A DNA stretch of 57,431 nucleotides from Cudoniella acicularis. Taxonomy: Eukaryota; Ascomycota; Leotiomycetes; Helotiales; Helotiaceae. Position 1 is the stretch's first letter. Each line of letters begins with the position of its first letter. Position numbers and translations under genes: made by a program. The notes beneath the pieces were generated by a model. It saw nothing but the letters and a program-made list of their open reading frames with translations, made no database searches and had not been told where the DNA came from. Location of the stretch: the NCBI GenBank assembly GCA_013054445.1, contig JAAMPI010000164.1, positions 1 to 57,431 of the forward strand. Reading direction: 5' to 3'. Positions 31,451 to 42,393 of this stretch are shown here, one piece after another.

Positions 31451-31722
31451 CGAGCCTGGTCAGATAACTCTGGGTTTTCAGGGCATTTTACTAGTGAAAC
31501 TAAATCGAAAAATCGTAAACTCTTAAAAGTTAGTGAATAGAGAGTATCATTACCCTTTATAACTTAAGATTACTAGATTTCATATTATAATTATTCCTAG
31601 TTATTTTATAACTTTCAGGCGATCACGATAACTTTGATTTTCAGAAGCCTGAAGGCGGGGTCGCGAAGCCTGAGAATCGCTTAAATATTCCCTGAGAACC
31701 CTGACTTATCTGACTAGGCTCG
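31451..31722 (-). mobile_element. MITE copy 2, 272 bp, 3-bp TTA target duplication, opposite orientation
   Basis: Ends CGAGCCTGGTCAGATAA.. and ..CTTATCTGACTAGGCTCG form inverted termini of about 39 bp. Flanked by TTA at 31448-31450 and 31723-31725. The complement aligns with copy 1: GATTCTCAGGCTTCGCGA against GATTCAGGCATCGCGA, and AGTAAAATGCCCTG against ACTAAAATGCCCTG. Same length as copy 1 despite considerable sequence divergence. Confidence 0.85.
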
Positions 31723-31848
31723 TTACCCGGACCTGAGCATTCTTACATGAGTACAGTTATGAGATTTTTAAGTATTCTAGGTGCAGTTAACCTTGCTCAT
31801 GCACGGATTTGATTTTTATTCAGCAAGTACATTAAATCTAGAGACCTC

Positions 31849-33645
31849 TTAATTCTTCTTTGCACGCGACTTGATCTCCACCAAGCAGTCTCTCGTGGCT
31901 GGCATAGCAGACGACGATGGGACTTTGAGATCTACCTCAGGCATCGTTTGACCAGGCACAGCCTTCATATTAAATCGATCGAGAGCCGTGGCCACGAAGA
32001 TATAAATCTCAGACCTAGCAAAGAACCTACCAGGGCAATAAGTGTTTCCTCCACCAAAAGGATAATATCCCCTAACATGACTCAAATTTTTGTTTGCCAG
32101 GAAGCGGTTTGGGTCGAATCCCCGAACATCTTCTCCGAAAATTGCCGGATTCAGGTGAAACTGTCTGAAAGGACCAATAATAGTCTCGTTTTTATGAATC
32201 GTTTTGTTGCTGATGACTGTATCCACTGTCGCTTTTCGCGCAAGTGCGGCGTTATTATAGATGCGCAGGACTTCGAACCACACAGCGTCAAGCTGAGGGC
32301 ATTCCGTAAGGAGAAGTTGCATATCTATTGAGCCGTCGGCATTGCAGCCTCTCCTTGTTTCCCGTCGGATTTCTTCGAGAAGGCTAGGGTTGAAGAGGAT
32401 GTGAGCGAAGACCCAGAAGGAGATTTTATGCGCGTTGTGGTTGATTCTGCTTCTCTGTTAGCTCTTACACTTTGGAATGTTACAGGCATCTCGGGTGCTG
32501 CTAAGACTTACGCCCATGTAATCATCATCATGATACCAGCTCTGTCGCGTGGTTCAAGACCAAGGTTCGTAAGTTCTGAATCTAAAGTTTGAAAGATCCA
32601 TGCAAGACCTGTTCTTTCCTCCTTTGGAAGTGCAAAATACCTGACCAGGTCGTCCAACGCTCTGTCTTTGATTACATGTAGTGATCTTGCCACGAAGCGG
32701 GGGTAGTTGAAGAAGATTTTCCAGCTGTCATCTTCGTACGTTTGGTAGTTGGTTAAGAAAGATGGAGAGGTCTCAAAGAGCTGATTTCCAAAAAAGCTTC
32801 TCATTGCGCAGTCGCCTAGTACCTCTCGAGTGAACCGTTTCAGCGAGATGGTTTTCTGGTTCGGCTCTGAAGAGACTACGTATTTGTCTTTGAGCAAGTT
32901 GAACTTTAGGGAACTATCCAGAAAGTGGGCGTACTTCATCTGAAGAACTCTCAGATTTCCATTGTCCGCAGGATGTAGTTGATGCTTGAGCCATTCGCTT
33001 TGCATTTTAAAATAGCACTTTCCCTGGGGATTTGCTGTCACGAGCAGAGCTGTGGTCTTTACATCTGTTGGAAGAAAGTGGCCTGGTTCGTCTTGGAACA
33101 TACTCTTCACTGACGAGCGATTGAAGCCAAACGCCCCCATAATATTCTCTACGAATGGCTCGAACGTGAACATGACCGTCTGCTTCCATATTGTCGCGAC
33201 TTCCTGGGTGGTTTGTATGACAACCATTTTCTGTCCAGCGATGGTGAGAGCATAGGGTTCGCCGGTATTAAAGTATGAGCTATTATTCGTCAGTTGGCCT
33301 TCAATGGCTTGTTTTCATCGTCTTGTCGACGTACTGTCCTCGCATAAACAATGCTTGGGAATGATGCATGAATTCCCAACTATGGCCTATTCAGACACGG
33401 GTTAGCTCGAATATTTCAGCATCAGTCGAGTGATACGAGAACTTACCAATTATGGGAATCCAGTAAGGCAGTGGTTTTGGTTCATTTGGCCAAAGCATCG
33501 GTGCGATGGTAAACCTCCAAAGCCGCCATAACAGCAAGAGCCCCGCGCATGCTCCAAGGACCTGGATAGCGGGGTGAGAATAGGTTACAAGATTGCTCTT
33601 CAATTTCAGTCCGTATAACAAGTGGTCGCTGTTGAGGGTTGACAT
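31849..33645 (-). CDS. Cytochrome P450, CYP7/CYP8-like
   Basis: Four exons: 33645-33447, 33386-33335, 33279-32512 and 32446-31849, 538 aa. The N-terminus carries a membrane anchor (AIQVLGACAGLLLLWRLWRF) followed by PLPYWIPIIGHSWEF. Splices give RGHSYFNTGEPYALTIAGQK and WAINHNAHKISFW in phase. ExxR is EVLR, the meander has FDPNRF, and the heme loop is FGGGNTYCPGRFFA with the Cys ligand at about 477. This loop and the NAHK I-helix region resemble the CYP7/CYP8 (sterol hydroxylase, prostacyclin synthase) group, also found in fungi. Probably ER-bound monooxygenase; substrate unknown. The start was chosen at 33645 because the upstream open frame is repeat-derived and lacks an anchor. It is divergent from the second P450. 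Confidence 0.85.
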
Positions 33646-34629
33646 AGTTACGATTGGAGATAAAATTCCAATTCTTGTGAAGAGCGTCCAGTTATTTCTT
33701 GTCAAGCAATTGAAGAAAATGCCAGAAGCACGAAAGTCGGTACCAAGGTGCGACCGATCGGGACGGGGTGTCATTGCAATAAACTCCACGGACCGATTGG
33801 TGGCTTGAGGGCTGCGTAAGGCACAGCGGTCGTATGGCACAGCGATCGAATGGCACAGCGATCGAACGGCACAGCGATCGAATGGCGCAGTATACGAAGC
33901 AAGCGAAGGATCTACGGTAGTTAGCATTGCTGACATCCCCGATCGAGCCGTGCCATGCCGGGCGTTGGAGCTGAGTGTAGAAACGCGACGCCTTGGTGTG
34001 GTAAAGCGATGCATTCCTTTATCGGATGTAACCTCAATCCCTGATACCCCGTTCTTGGAATTATTGTCGACTCCGCTTAATCTATGTAGAACATCGGTAC
34101 TGGGTGTGACAATTATATTTAGTCTTCGAGTCTGCGACCCCCCTTTGAAGTTGCATTCGGATTCAAGACCGAATATTTGATCCATCCTCGGTGCCTGACA
34201 CCTTCCATATCAGTAGTGGCATCTCGCAGCGGTCCAGAATCAGCTGTTTAGTCTTCTCCAACAATACATACCCATGAGGCACTGCGAGGCACGAGAACGT
34301 TTGAGTTCTCAAGCTCCGTCTAGCAACTGAACAACATCATTTTACCGAATGAAACACTCGTATAATTTTGCTAGATTCTTACGGTTTGATAAGGCCACCA
34401 ACCATATCCTAGCACTCAAACCCTCCCTGCCCAAGTGGGTTCTCACATGCCAGACTGACCCCTCGGTGGGGGATGACTTCATCTCCTGTGTTCACTACTT
34501 GATGTAAGCTTACATTACGTTGATCTACACTGGCGCTGTATCGAGTCTTTTCGCTCTGTTTCTAGACCTTGAACACTTTCCCTCGAGGCTCGAGCTCTTT
34601 TTCACCAAACGGCAAAAGTCTTGGCAGCA
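33646..34629. promoter_or_regulatory. Divergent promoter region of two P450 genes, with a 4 x 16-bp repeat
   Basis: 984 bp between two divergent P450 starts. An open minus-strand frame extends to 34185 but codes for low-complexity sequence through the repeat and has no P450 features, so it is not assigned. Four head-to-tail copies of CACAGCGATCGAATGG-type units occupy 33822-33885; each of three holds the palindrome CGATCG. A regulatory role is only possible, not shown. Confidence 0.45.
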
Positions 34630-36491
34630 ATGTCCTCCCTCGCCTTTTTGTTTGATCGTGCTGTATCTACGCTTCGCCAATATCCGATCACCATATCTAC
34701 TGTTGTTGTGTTTTTCCTCGTTGCATATACCCTGATTGCACGTCGTTTCTTCCATTTGAGAAATATTCCAGGACCATGGTGGGCATGTTACACAAGGATT
34801 TGGCTTTTGAAAACACTTGCTTCTGAAGACTCGCCGAACCGATATATTGAGACGAATCGAAAGTATGGTGAGTTAAAGAATTCTAAGCTTCCAAGTGTAG
34901 CAATTATAGAGCAGTTCTAACAGACCATCATTTTAGGACCTCTCGCGCGCATCGGCCCTAACCACTTGATCACAACCGACCCTGAAGCATTCCGAAGAAT
35001 TCTTGCAGCGCGTACGAACTACCAACGAGGACGTTGGTTCGACAGTCTTCGCCTTGATCCTCATAATGCAAACTTGATATCAGAGAGAGAATGGCCGAGA
35101 CATAATAGACTACGCCAACAGATGGCTCCTGGGGTAGGCTTTTTTTTTTCTCGCGATGTTTGGCATCAACTGTTAATCTACTTGTAGTATGACGGCAAAG
35201 ACATAAAAGATTTCGAAATAGGCATCGACGAGAATCTCCAGCAATGGATTCAATACATCGAGGAACACGGAGTTACCCATCCTGGTCAGCCAGTCAAGGA
35301 ATTTGAAATTGGTAGGAGTATCCAGTATCTAGTCACCGACATGATCTGTCGCCTTTGTTTCGGTCGCGCGCTTGGGTTCATTGAAAATCATACGGATCGC
35401 CATGAGTTCCTGCAAACTCTTGAGCAACGATTGCCGATTGTGGAGAAGTTTTCTATATATACGGAAGTCAGCACTTTAATATCGTTTATATCAAACATTC
35501 CGTGGGTCAATAAAGTTCTACCGTCAGCGGAGGATAAGAATGGCATTGGCAGGATTATTGGAGTATACACTCCATTTTAATTTCCCAGTCTCATTTAGAA
35601 AAGGAGTCTAACCAGACCCGCAGATATGTCGAGAGATTATAGATGAGAGATTGTCTCCGGAATCTCAAGCAAAGCCCCCGAAGAACGATATGCTAGATTC
35701 TTTCTTGAAGCACGGGCTGAGCAGGCGCGAAGCAGAATTAGAAATGACAATCTCTCTGTGAGTTTATCATTTCTAGCATCTCATCTTACCTTTTGTCGCC
35801 CTCCCTAAAGTCCTTGAACAGTTTCGCCGGCTCCGACACCACAGCAACATCTATACGTGCCATCCTCCTTCACATCATGTCCAACCCCCTCATCTATGCA
35901 CGTCTCAGGCAGGAAATCGACGACGGGATCGCTGAGGGCACAATATCTACCCCGGCTCTTGAAGAACAAGTCCGTAAGCTTCCCTACCTCCAAGCCTGCA
36001 TCCGTGAAGGCCTGCGCATTTTCCCACCCATCACCTATCTCCGTGAGCGCGTCACCCCGCCTCAAGGCGACATCCTAAGCGGGCATTTCATCCCTGGTGG
36101 TGTCAACATTGGTTTCAATCTTCCTGGTCTTCTGCTCAACCCTGTGTTTGAGCCAGATGCGAGGACGTTTCGACCAGAGCGCTGGCTGGAGACTGAGCCG
36201 GAGAAATTGAGAAAGATGGAGAGGGTTATGGATTTGGTGTTTGGGTGGGGCTCGACAAGGTGTCTGGGGATTAGAATGGCGAATGCGAATCAGAGTAAGT
36301 TTTTTGTGGAGTTACTGAGGAGGTGGGATGTGGTTCTTACCAGGCCGATCAAGCCGTGGAGTAGTAGGTGTCATGGAATTTTTTACCAGAAGGACTTTTT
36401 TGTTTGCATCACGCCGAGGAAGAATGGGGGTGTTGTAGCGGGCCATAAGGAGGAGGATCATGTATCACAGAGCGAAAAGGGGGTATCATGA
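34630..36491 (+). CDS. Cytochrome P450, pisatin-demethylase/benzoate-hydroxylase-like class
   Basis: Five exons: 34630-34867, 34937-35133, 35188-35562, 35624-35757 and 35822-36491, 537 aa. The N-terminal anchor (ITISTVVVFFLVAYTLIARRFF) is followed by the hinge RNIPGPWWACYTRIWLL, typical of fungal CYPs related to pisatin demethylase. I-helix FAGSDTTATSIRA, K-helix EGLR, FRPERWLE and heme loop FGWGSTRCLGIRMA with Cys at about 462 are all intact. Every junction preserves phase. Neighbouring genes (another P450, a membrane O-acyltransferase) suggest a shared secondary-metabolite tailoring role; the substrate cannot be named. Confidence 0.88.
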
Positions 36492-36621
36492 AATTATCTT
36501 TTATGTAAGATTACTCGAGACAAAATTTCGTGTTCCAAATCAAGTTAGAACTTCTTTTCAGAAAAAGCTTTGCATTCATCTAATACTCTTGACTATAGGT
36601 CTATAGGGTTCTATTCGTCAT

Positions 36622-38079
36622 CTATGATTTGATTAGGCCAATGACACTGAACGGCAAAGGATTGCTCTCTATGCCGCCAGTGTTACGCCTCAGCAAAGGA
36701 TACACCCAAACAGGCGTTGCCCACGAAAAGAACAATATCACCCATATATATCCCACAGCTTTCTTCCACCACACTACTCCTTTCTTACCTCTATCTCCCA
36801 CAACTCTTCCCCAACCCCACACCACAACATCTTCAGCAATAATCCCCATAGCCATAAGTACGTAAAATTCTAGAGCACCGCTTTCGTTCCATCGCAGCTC
36901 CTGAGCCATCTCAATGCTCTGGTGTAACAGTCCAGAGATGACAAAAGCGAGAACGAGTTGCGTGTACCGGGGTAGTATAGTGTGTGGCTTGTGGGGCAAG
37001 CGGAAGAGGCGTAGCAGGGGGAATGTTACATATTCGGCAATGGTGGTAAATTTCTTGCGCATGAGTTGGTGCCAGAAGACTCTGTTGGCCCCCAGAAAGG
37101 AGGAGAATGTCAGCATAATTTCACGTCATTTTGGATGGGAGAGGGCCTGAAATTGGCAAGGCTCGAAGTGCCAGTGATAAGTGGGCTCGGAAGCGCTCAC
37201 TTACCCCCAGAAACGGCGAATGCTGTATGCATCCTGAGGTGATCCAAATGTTGGTCTCCGATCCTTTTGCGAGGAGAGCCCTGAAGCGACGGAAAGGAAA
37301 CCTGTGGCGGAGTAGTACCCCTGGATTGTGAAATAGGCACCGATCCAGAAGCCTAGGGTGGTTGATACACGAGTGAAGATTTCCTCTGGGGTGATTTCAT
37401 GCCTGGAAAGGCGAGGGAAGAATGGTACTTCCGTCTCTGCGTAGATGATTGGATTGAGGGCCGGTTGGTTGCCAAGTAGAAGGACATTGATTATTAGATA
37501 GCAGGCTAGGAAGACGGTGCCTCGACGCAGGAGATAGGCGCTTCGGCTAGGGACATAGTTGGGATTGGAGGTTGAATATGGGGGTGTATTGCGTGCCTGG
37601 TAAGGGGAGCCGATGTACCGATTCGAAATGGCAACCCAGGTTCCGAACTTGAGACGTTTCCAGCTGGATGCCAAGGTGGTCGCCCAGCCGGAGTTTTCTT
37701 TGTCCAAAGCTGAATTCGGGCTTCGAGCAGTATGTTCCCGGCTTGGTTTGTCCTGTCTATCAGCTCGTGTTTTGCTCCCAATTTCGGCGCTGGGCCCATA
37801 GTGCCCAAAGCTCCATTGGCTTATCAGAAGCTTCTCCAGATAATCCAGGGGGCCAGTCAAGATCTCCCCAGACACAAATCCGATCCAAGCTAAACGAGGG
37901 ATGCGTAGCGTGTAGGTCGGGAGAAGGTAGTAATTGCCCATGAGAACTGCAGGGAATAGCGCAGGGCGGAGAATAGATCCCGGTGTGGTGAAAGCCAATA
38001 GAAAGATGATGAGGGACTTTTGGATGACCAGGTAAATTAGGGGATGGAGAGTGCAAGAAAAGGATAGTGCTAAAACCAT
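36622..38079 (-). CDS. Membrane-bound O-acyltransferase, wax-synthase-like
   Basis: Two exons: 38079-37205 and 37081-36622 with a 123-nt intron, 444 aa. The splice restores SIRRFWGVFWHQLMRK, the RxFWGxxWHQ signature of wax-synthase/acetyltransferase-like proteins such as the fungal O-acetyltransferases in trichothecene and meroterpenoid clusters. The conserved His of the second motif region is in VISGLLHQSIEMA. Hydrophobic segments occur at the N-terminus (LIYLVIQKSLIIFLLAF), in the middle (GTVFLACYLIINVLLL) and at the end (GYIWVILFFSWATPVW), consistent with 6-8 membrane spans. Expected role: acetylation or acylation of a hydroxyl on a lipid or secondary metabolite. An ORF starting inside the intron (MLTFSSFLGANR) is an artefact of reading through it. 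It is tail to tail with the P450 at 34630. Confidence 0.8.
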
Positions 38080-38954
38080 TGTGGAACTGTGATCCAGAGT
38101 GGTTTTTGGGTGATAATTCTGGGTATGCCTTGATTTGAATTGACAGAAGCACTTTGTAATCTCGTTCTGACTTCGGATGATTTGGAAAGAAATTCTAAAA
38201 TCGTTTCTGCAACCCAGCTGCCGGTAGTTGAATCATTCGAGGGTCCACTCGGGAGTTTGTAAAAAGGGGTGTGATGGGCTGGTTAGGTAGAGAAAGAATG
38301 ATTTGACGCAATCTGTCGTTTCCAAAAACAGTCCTTTAAAGTGTAACCTTACTTCAGCCATCCGAATTTGCGCCGGCCCTCTACAACCATATTCAGCTAC
38401 TCCTCCTGCGCCTGCTTATTTAGGAATCGATAATCTGTTGAATTTAATGCAGTCAGCCGGCACCTACCAGGTTTAATGTGTGAAGGTGTCCACGTCATGT
38501 TACTGCAGATCGCATAGTCAGCACACGCAATTTATCCGGTTATCTACGATTCGTTCCGATTGTATTAGCTGAGAAAACCCGAAACGGAAACCTCCAAGAG
38601 AATCCGGGAAAAGTCCTCGTTATGCATGAAATACGTATAAGTCAAACTGCGGCACAGCTTCCGCCCCCAGCACCCTCAATCTGGACTCTGGCGTCCGATA
38701 CTGCAGGAGGGTCGGCTTTGGTGTGGGCAGCTTATGGTTAATCCTTTCAAAAGAAAGCCCATGATGGGAGACGGCTGGAGCGCCACCTTCTTTTTCTTAC
38801 ACCTTGTAAGACCACAGATCTTCCGTTATCCGCTTTTATTACGGGGAATAAACGGCTTCCAACATTCAGCCAAGCCCACGATTGCTAAGCATTTTGTCGA
38901 ATACGTGCCTACTATTCTACTTGTTTTTTACTTGTGGCTTGATCGCTTTGCAAA
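38080..38954. promoter_or_regulatory. Divergent intergenic region, acyltransferase and SAT4-family genes
   Basis: 875 bp between two divergent start codons. No recognisable gene; no specific site identified. Confidence 0.4.
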
Positions 38955-40325
38955 ATGTCTGCGACGAGCCCCGAGCAGATAAATCCAGAATCTTTGATTA
39001 TTATCCAAGAGCCAGGCTTCCTCGTATGCCTTTATTTCCTCGAAGAGAAGCTCTCTCGATTGTTGTATTGAATTTGTCTGCTAACTCAGCTCAAAGGCGG
39101 TAGTATGGACCTGTGTCGGAGTTTCGTTCCTCTTCATCGCATTCAGGGCTTATGTTCGCCTTCGCGTCTTTGGCAAATTCCTCGCAGATGACTTCTTTGT
39201 TCTTCTCGCCTGGCTGATTCTGCTCACATGTACAATCCTATGGCATGTCCGGAAGACACTGGATTTGGTCTATCTCTCCTTCCTGGTGGGATATGGAGCC
39301 GTTGCTCCTCCTCCCTACTACATCGAGCATTTGGTCAATTGGCTTCGCATTCTGTTCGCAGAGTTGCTCCTGAACATGCTCGGAATTTGGAGTATCAAGT
39401 TCTCTTTCTTGGTATTCTTCCGCAAACTCAGTGAGAATATACGGGCTGAAAGAATCTTATGGTGGATTGTTACGGCACTCACTGTTGCTGCGTTAGCCAT
39501 TTCCATCGGTGTCACCTATTATCCGTGTATCTTCGCTACATTTGAGTTTGAGACAAGTAAGTGACCCCCTAATTAGGTACACAACACAACTAACCATATA
39601 TTTCAGCGTTTTGTCCCACCCCAAAGGCAGGAGCTGCGATCTATAGGTCATATCGTATCCAGTTTGGATGCGACTTTGCATCGGACTTCATTAGTAGGTT
39701 CTATCTATGGTTGCTGCTAGAATTTCAGAGGCTGATTTGTGCCAGTTATGTTGATTCCTGTCAAGCTCCTCTGGAAAGTGCAGATGTCATTACGTCGGAA
39801 ACTTGGGATTCTTGGCCTCTTCTTCCTTATTGCCGTCACCATGGTCTTCTCCTTGGTCAGAGTAGTCGTAGGTCTGAGAGGTCCTCGTGAAGACGACGTG
39901 TGGTTTTTCCTCTGCGCCACAGTTGAGCTCGCCATCGGTATGTTCTTCTTGAGCCCATTGTATTTCTCGAATGAAACCAAGGCTGACTGTTCTTTGCAGG
40001 AATCATCGTCGCGTGCCTGGTCTCCTACCACGCCCTATACAAAACCGAGAAGAAGAACAGTGTCAAATCCAACAGCAATTACAAGACATACCTTCCGGGG
40101 AGTGGCAAGCATTCTCAAGCCTCTCGAAAGATTGATCCACTCCAATCGTACAATGACTCATATGCAAACGCAATCTCCGCTGGCAATCCAGACAAAAACA
40201 GAATAAGTGGAAGTGGAAGCGAGACTCGTTTGACATCATACAGCAATAGTGGTAACGAGACCATCCCGTTGGACATTATCAATGTGGAGAATCGCTACGA
40301 GGTTGTTCATTCCCAACATCCTTAG
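38955..40325 (+). CDS. SAT4/Pth11-like integral membrane protein (fungal rhodopsin-domain family)
   Basis: Five exons: 38955-39023, 39097-39556, 39607-39693, 39746-39937 and 40000-40325, 377 aa. About seven hydrophobic segments: AVVWTCVGVSFLFIAFRAYV, FFVLLAWLILLTCTILW, LLLNMLGIWSIKFSFLVFF, ILWWIVTALTVAALAISIG, MLIPVKLLW, LGILGLFFLIAVTMVFSLV and ATVELAIGIIVACLVSY. The motifs LRVFGKFLADDFFVLLAW and SDFIIMLIPVKLLWKVQMSLRRKLG are characteristic of this fungal family, whose members include plant-surface-sensing receptors and many uncharacterised membrane proteins often found near secondary-metabolite genes. The C-terminal 90 residues are Ser/Asn-rich and cytosolic in appearance. The first short exon gives a 23-residue N-terminal lead; an alternative start cannot be excluded. 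Confidence 0.82.
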
Positions 40326-41045
40326 GTGGTAGCAACGAGTAGGAGTGCTTGATGAGGCGATGTACATATGTACTACCTATTTAACGTCCGTAGCATTTGC
40401 ATTGAGCGGCCCGGGGCCATTTCTGTCACTTGCATTGTACAAAAAACTAACTAGCACTTTGCTTGCAAACCTTATGACCTTCAGTAATGACTGGAAAAGT
40501 AACTTAAGGAGAAATAAAGGTGTTTAATCACATGATATTACATCTACATAACTTTGGGTGAAGAGAGATTTTGCAGTTTGCAGAACTACTTTATTATTTT
40601 ACTTCTCGCTAGCACCACAACCAAGATGATTAGTGTAGTTATCCGGATATCCGGTACGATAAATTGGTGTCCAAATTTTGATTTGAGATAGCGTAATACA
40701 CTAGAAAGTGTCCCTATTCGGCCTGCATATGACCCTTGCCAGAGAAATCCCGGGAATGTTAAAACGCCCCGACTATTAAGTTTACACAGCCATGTAATCA
40801 ACGGATATACTGATAGCACGGACGCGAGGTGGTTGTATAGGCTAGGAAGGTGCTTTAAGCAACTAAATTAGGCGAGGTCGGTGGTAGGCTGTGCCCCTAC
40901 TCTGACATCTCCAGCCTGCGAAACTCCTTTATCATTAACGACCATCGAACTCCCCCACTATTTCACGTTCTCCTTCTAGACTCCAACCGCATCGCACATC
41001 CCCCCTCTCCCCGCCCAGCTAAGGAGTATTAAAATCAAATACATC
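40326..41045. other. Intergenic, no gene recognised
   Basis: Between two plus-strand genes. ORFs at 40345-40819 show no features. It holds the 3' UTR of the membrane protein gene and the promoter of the SRPBCC gene. Confidence 0.4.
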
Positions 41046-41705
41046 ATGATTCAGTCTACTATCGAAATAGCTACGCCTCCTGACCGAGTCAGAAACATCG
41101 TAGGTATTTCTTCTACTTCTAATTTCTAACCAGATTCTTATCTAATGCTCTCTTTATTGTAATTCTGACCCTATTCTTTTTTCTTAATGCTAAATTCAGC
41201 TTTTCAGCTTCTAGATTTCCCGAACATCCCAAACTGGCACACTGGCTTCATCACTTCAATCCGCTCCGAGACTCCCGAAAAGCCACTTGAGAAGGATGAC
41301 GCAATCAGTGGTAACATGGGTGGAATGAACTTCAAAGCTAAGATCCTTGTATATCACCCTAGTTCCTAGTCTCGCAATAAAATTCAACTTAAAAATTCAC
41401 CTTTTATCATAGTATCCTAAACAACTCCTACCTAAATTTATACTCACAATTCGTAACAGGAATGCACGTCTGAAATCCTGTCCTGGACCGGTCCGCCAGT
41501 CTTGGGTCTTTTCCGTGGCATCCACGTGTTTCGCTTCGAACCATCAAAGAAAACTGATGGTGGCACGACGTTTACGCAGGAAGAGAGCTTTAAAGGAATC
41601 TTAGCTTGGGTATTTAGCCCGTATTTACCTCTAGGGTGGCTGACAAAGAGACATTTTGATAAATTTGGCGCAGAGTTGAAAGTTGAGGCTGAGAGGAACG
41701 GTTAA
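41046..41705 (+). CDS. SRPBCC (START-like, polyketide cyclase/dehydrase-type) protein
   Basis: Three exons: 41046-41103, 41200-41348 and 41460-41705, 150 aa. Pattern: IEIATPPDRVRNIV at the start (first strand and helix), LLDFPNIPNWHTGF, CTSEILSWTGPPVLGLFRGIHVFRFEP, then GGTTFTQEESFKGILAW and a last helix HFDKFGAELKVEAERNG. This is the small fungal SRPBCC family, a hydrophobic-ligand-binding fold. The second acceptor could lie a few bases further on (at CTTCTAG), giving a slightly shorter protein in the same frame. The role is unknown; members bind lipids or act as cyclases. A solo-LTR-like sequence begins only 7 bp after the stop. Confidence 0.75.
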
Positions 41706-41711
41706 GAGAAT

Positions 41712-41945
41712 TGTCACGACCCGACATGTGACCTGGGATCACGTGGTATCATCTGGTTCTAGAATTCTCGGATCAGGACTGATAACTCGATAACTCGTGA
41801 TCAACCACCACCTATATAGCTATATAGTTTTCCCTTTATAGAGCTGCGTGCTCAAACTTTTAATATATAACTTCTACCTGATTTACTTGACACTTTAATT
41901 AACAACAAAAACTAACTGCCACGTGATATCGTATACCACGTGACA
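41712..41945. repeat. Candidate solo LTR (234 bp)
   Basis: Begins TGTCACGACCCGACATGTGA and ends CCACGTGACA, with TGTCAC/GTGACA inverted termini. The start TGTCACGACCC is common in fungal Ty3/gypsy LTRs. No target-site duplication was found, so the end points are tentative. Confidence 0.4.
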
Positions 41946-42393
41946 ACAGAACGTTACACTTTAAGCACCTTTTGTCTTAAAATAATAGCAAATCAATACT
42001 ATGTCTAATCTCTCATGTAACACCCACGGTTCAGCCCTTCCTTCAGGCTTTAGGGAGCAAGGACCCGACTTCTTGCCATATTGCGCAATGGAGAGCGGAG
42101 CCCTGGTTCCCGAAACCGTTGCGGGCAATATCAGAGTGAGATGACAATGACAATGACGGACTTGCAGCACCATATGTGCCAGTGCCCGAATCGCAAACGC
42201 ACGTCTCGAGGGAGGAAGAGGTGGGAGTTACGGGGGACGATGAATTGGTTCCGTATATATGGATTCGGATACCGTAAGGCATGATTTCGGTGACCAAAAT
42301 AATATTTACTACAGAGTCTCATGATCAGGGTGGGTTGCTACAGTTTTGAAGTCCCTCTTTTTGGAATTTCATTGACATATGGGATTTACAGGC
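41946..42393. other. Intergenic, possibly more of the degraded gene downstream
   Basis: No intact frame. Short ORFs at 41961-42322 may be decayed coding sequence, but I cannot place them. Confidence 0.3.

Noticed and set aside
33646..34185. N-terminal extension of the CYP7/8-like P450 (open frame to 34185)
   Set aside because: It translates the 16-bp repeats and lacks any P450 feature; the membrane anchor follows directly after the ATG at 33645.
36622..37116. Separate gene starting MLTFSSFLGANR
   Set aside because: The start lies inside the intron of the acyltransferase; splicing at CAACAG gives the expected RFWGVFWHQ motif.
41961..42322. Minus-strand ORFs around 42.1 kb
   Set aside because: No recognisable features, several overlapping frames and no splice support.
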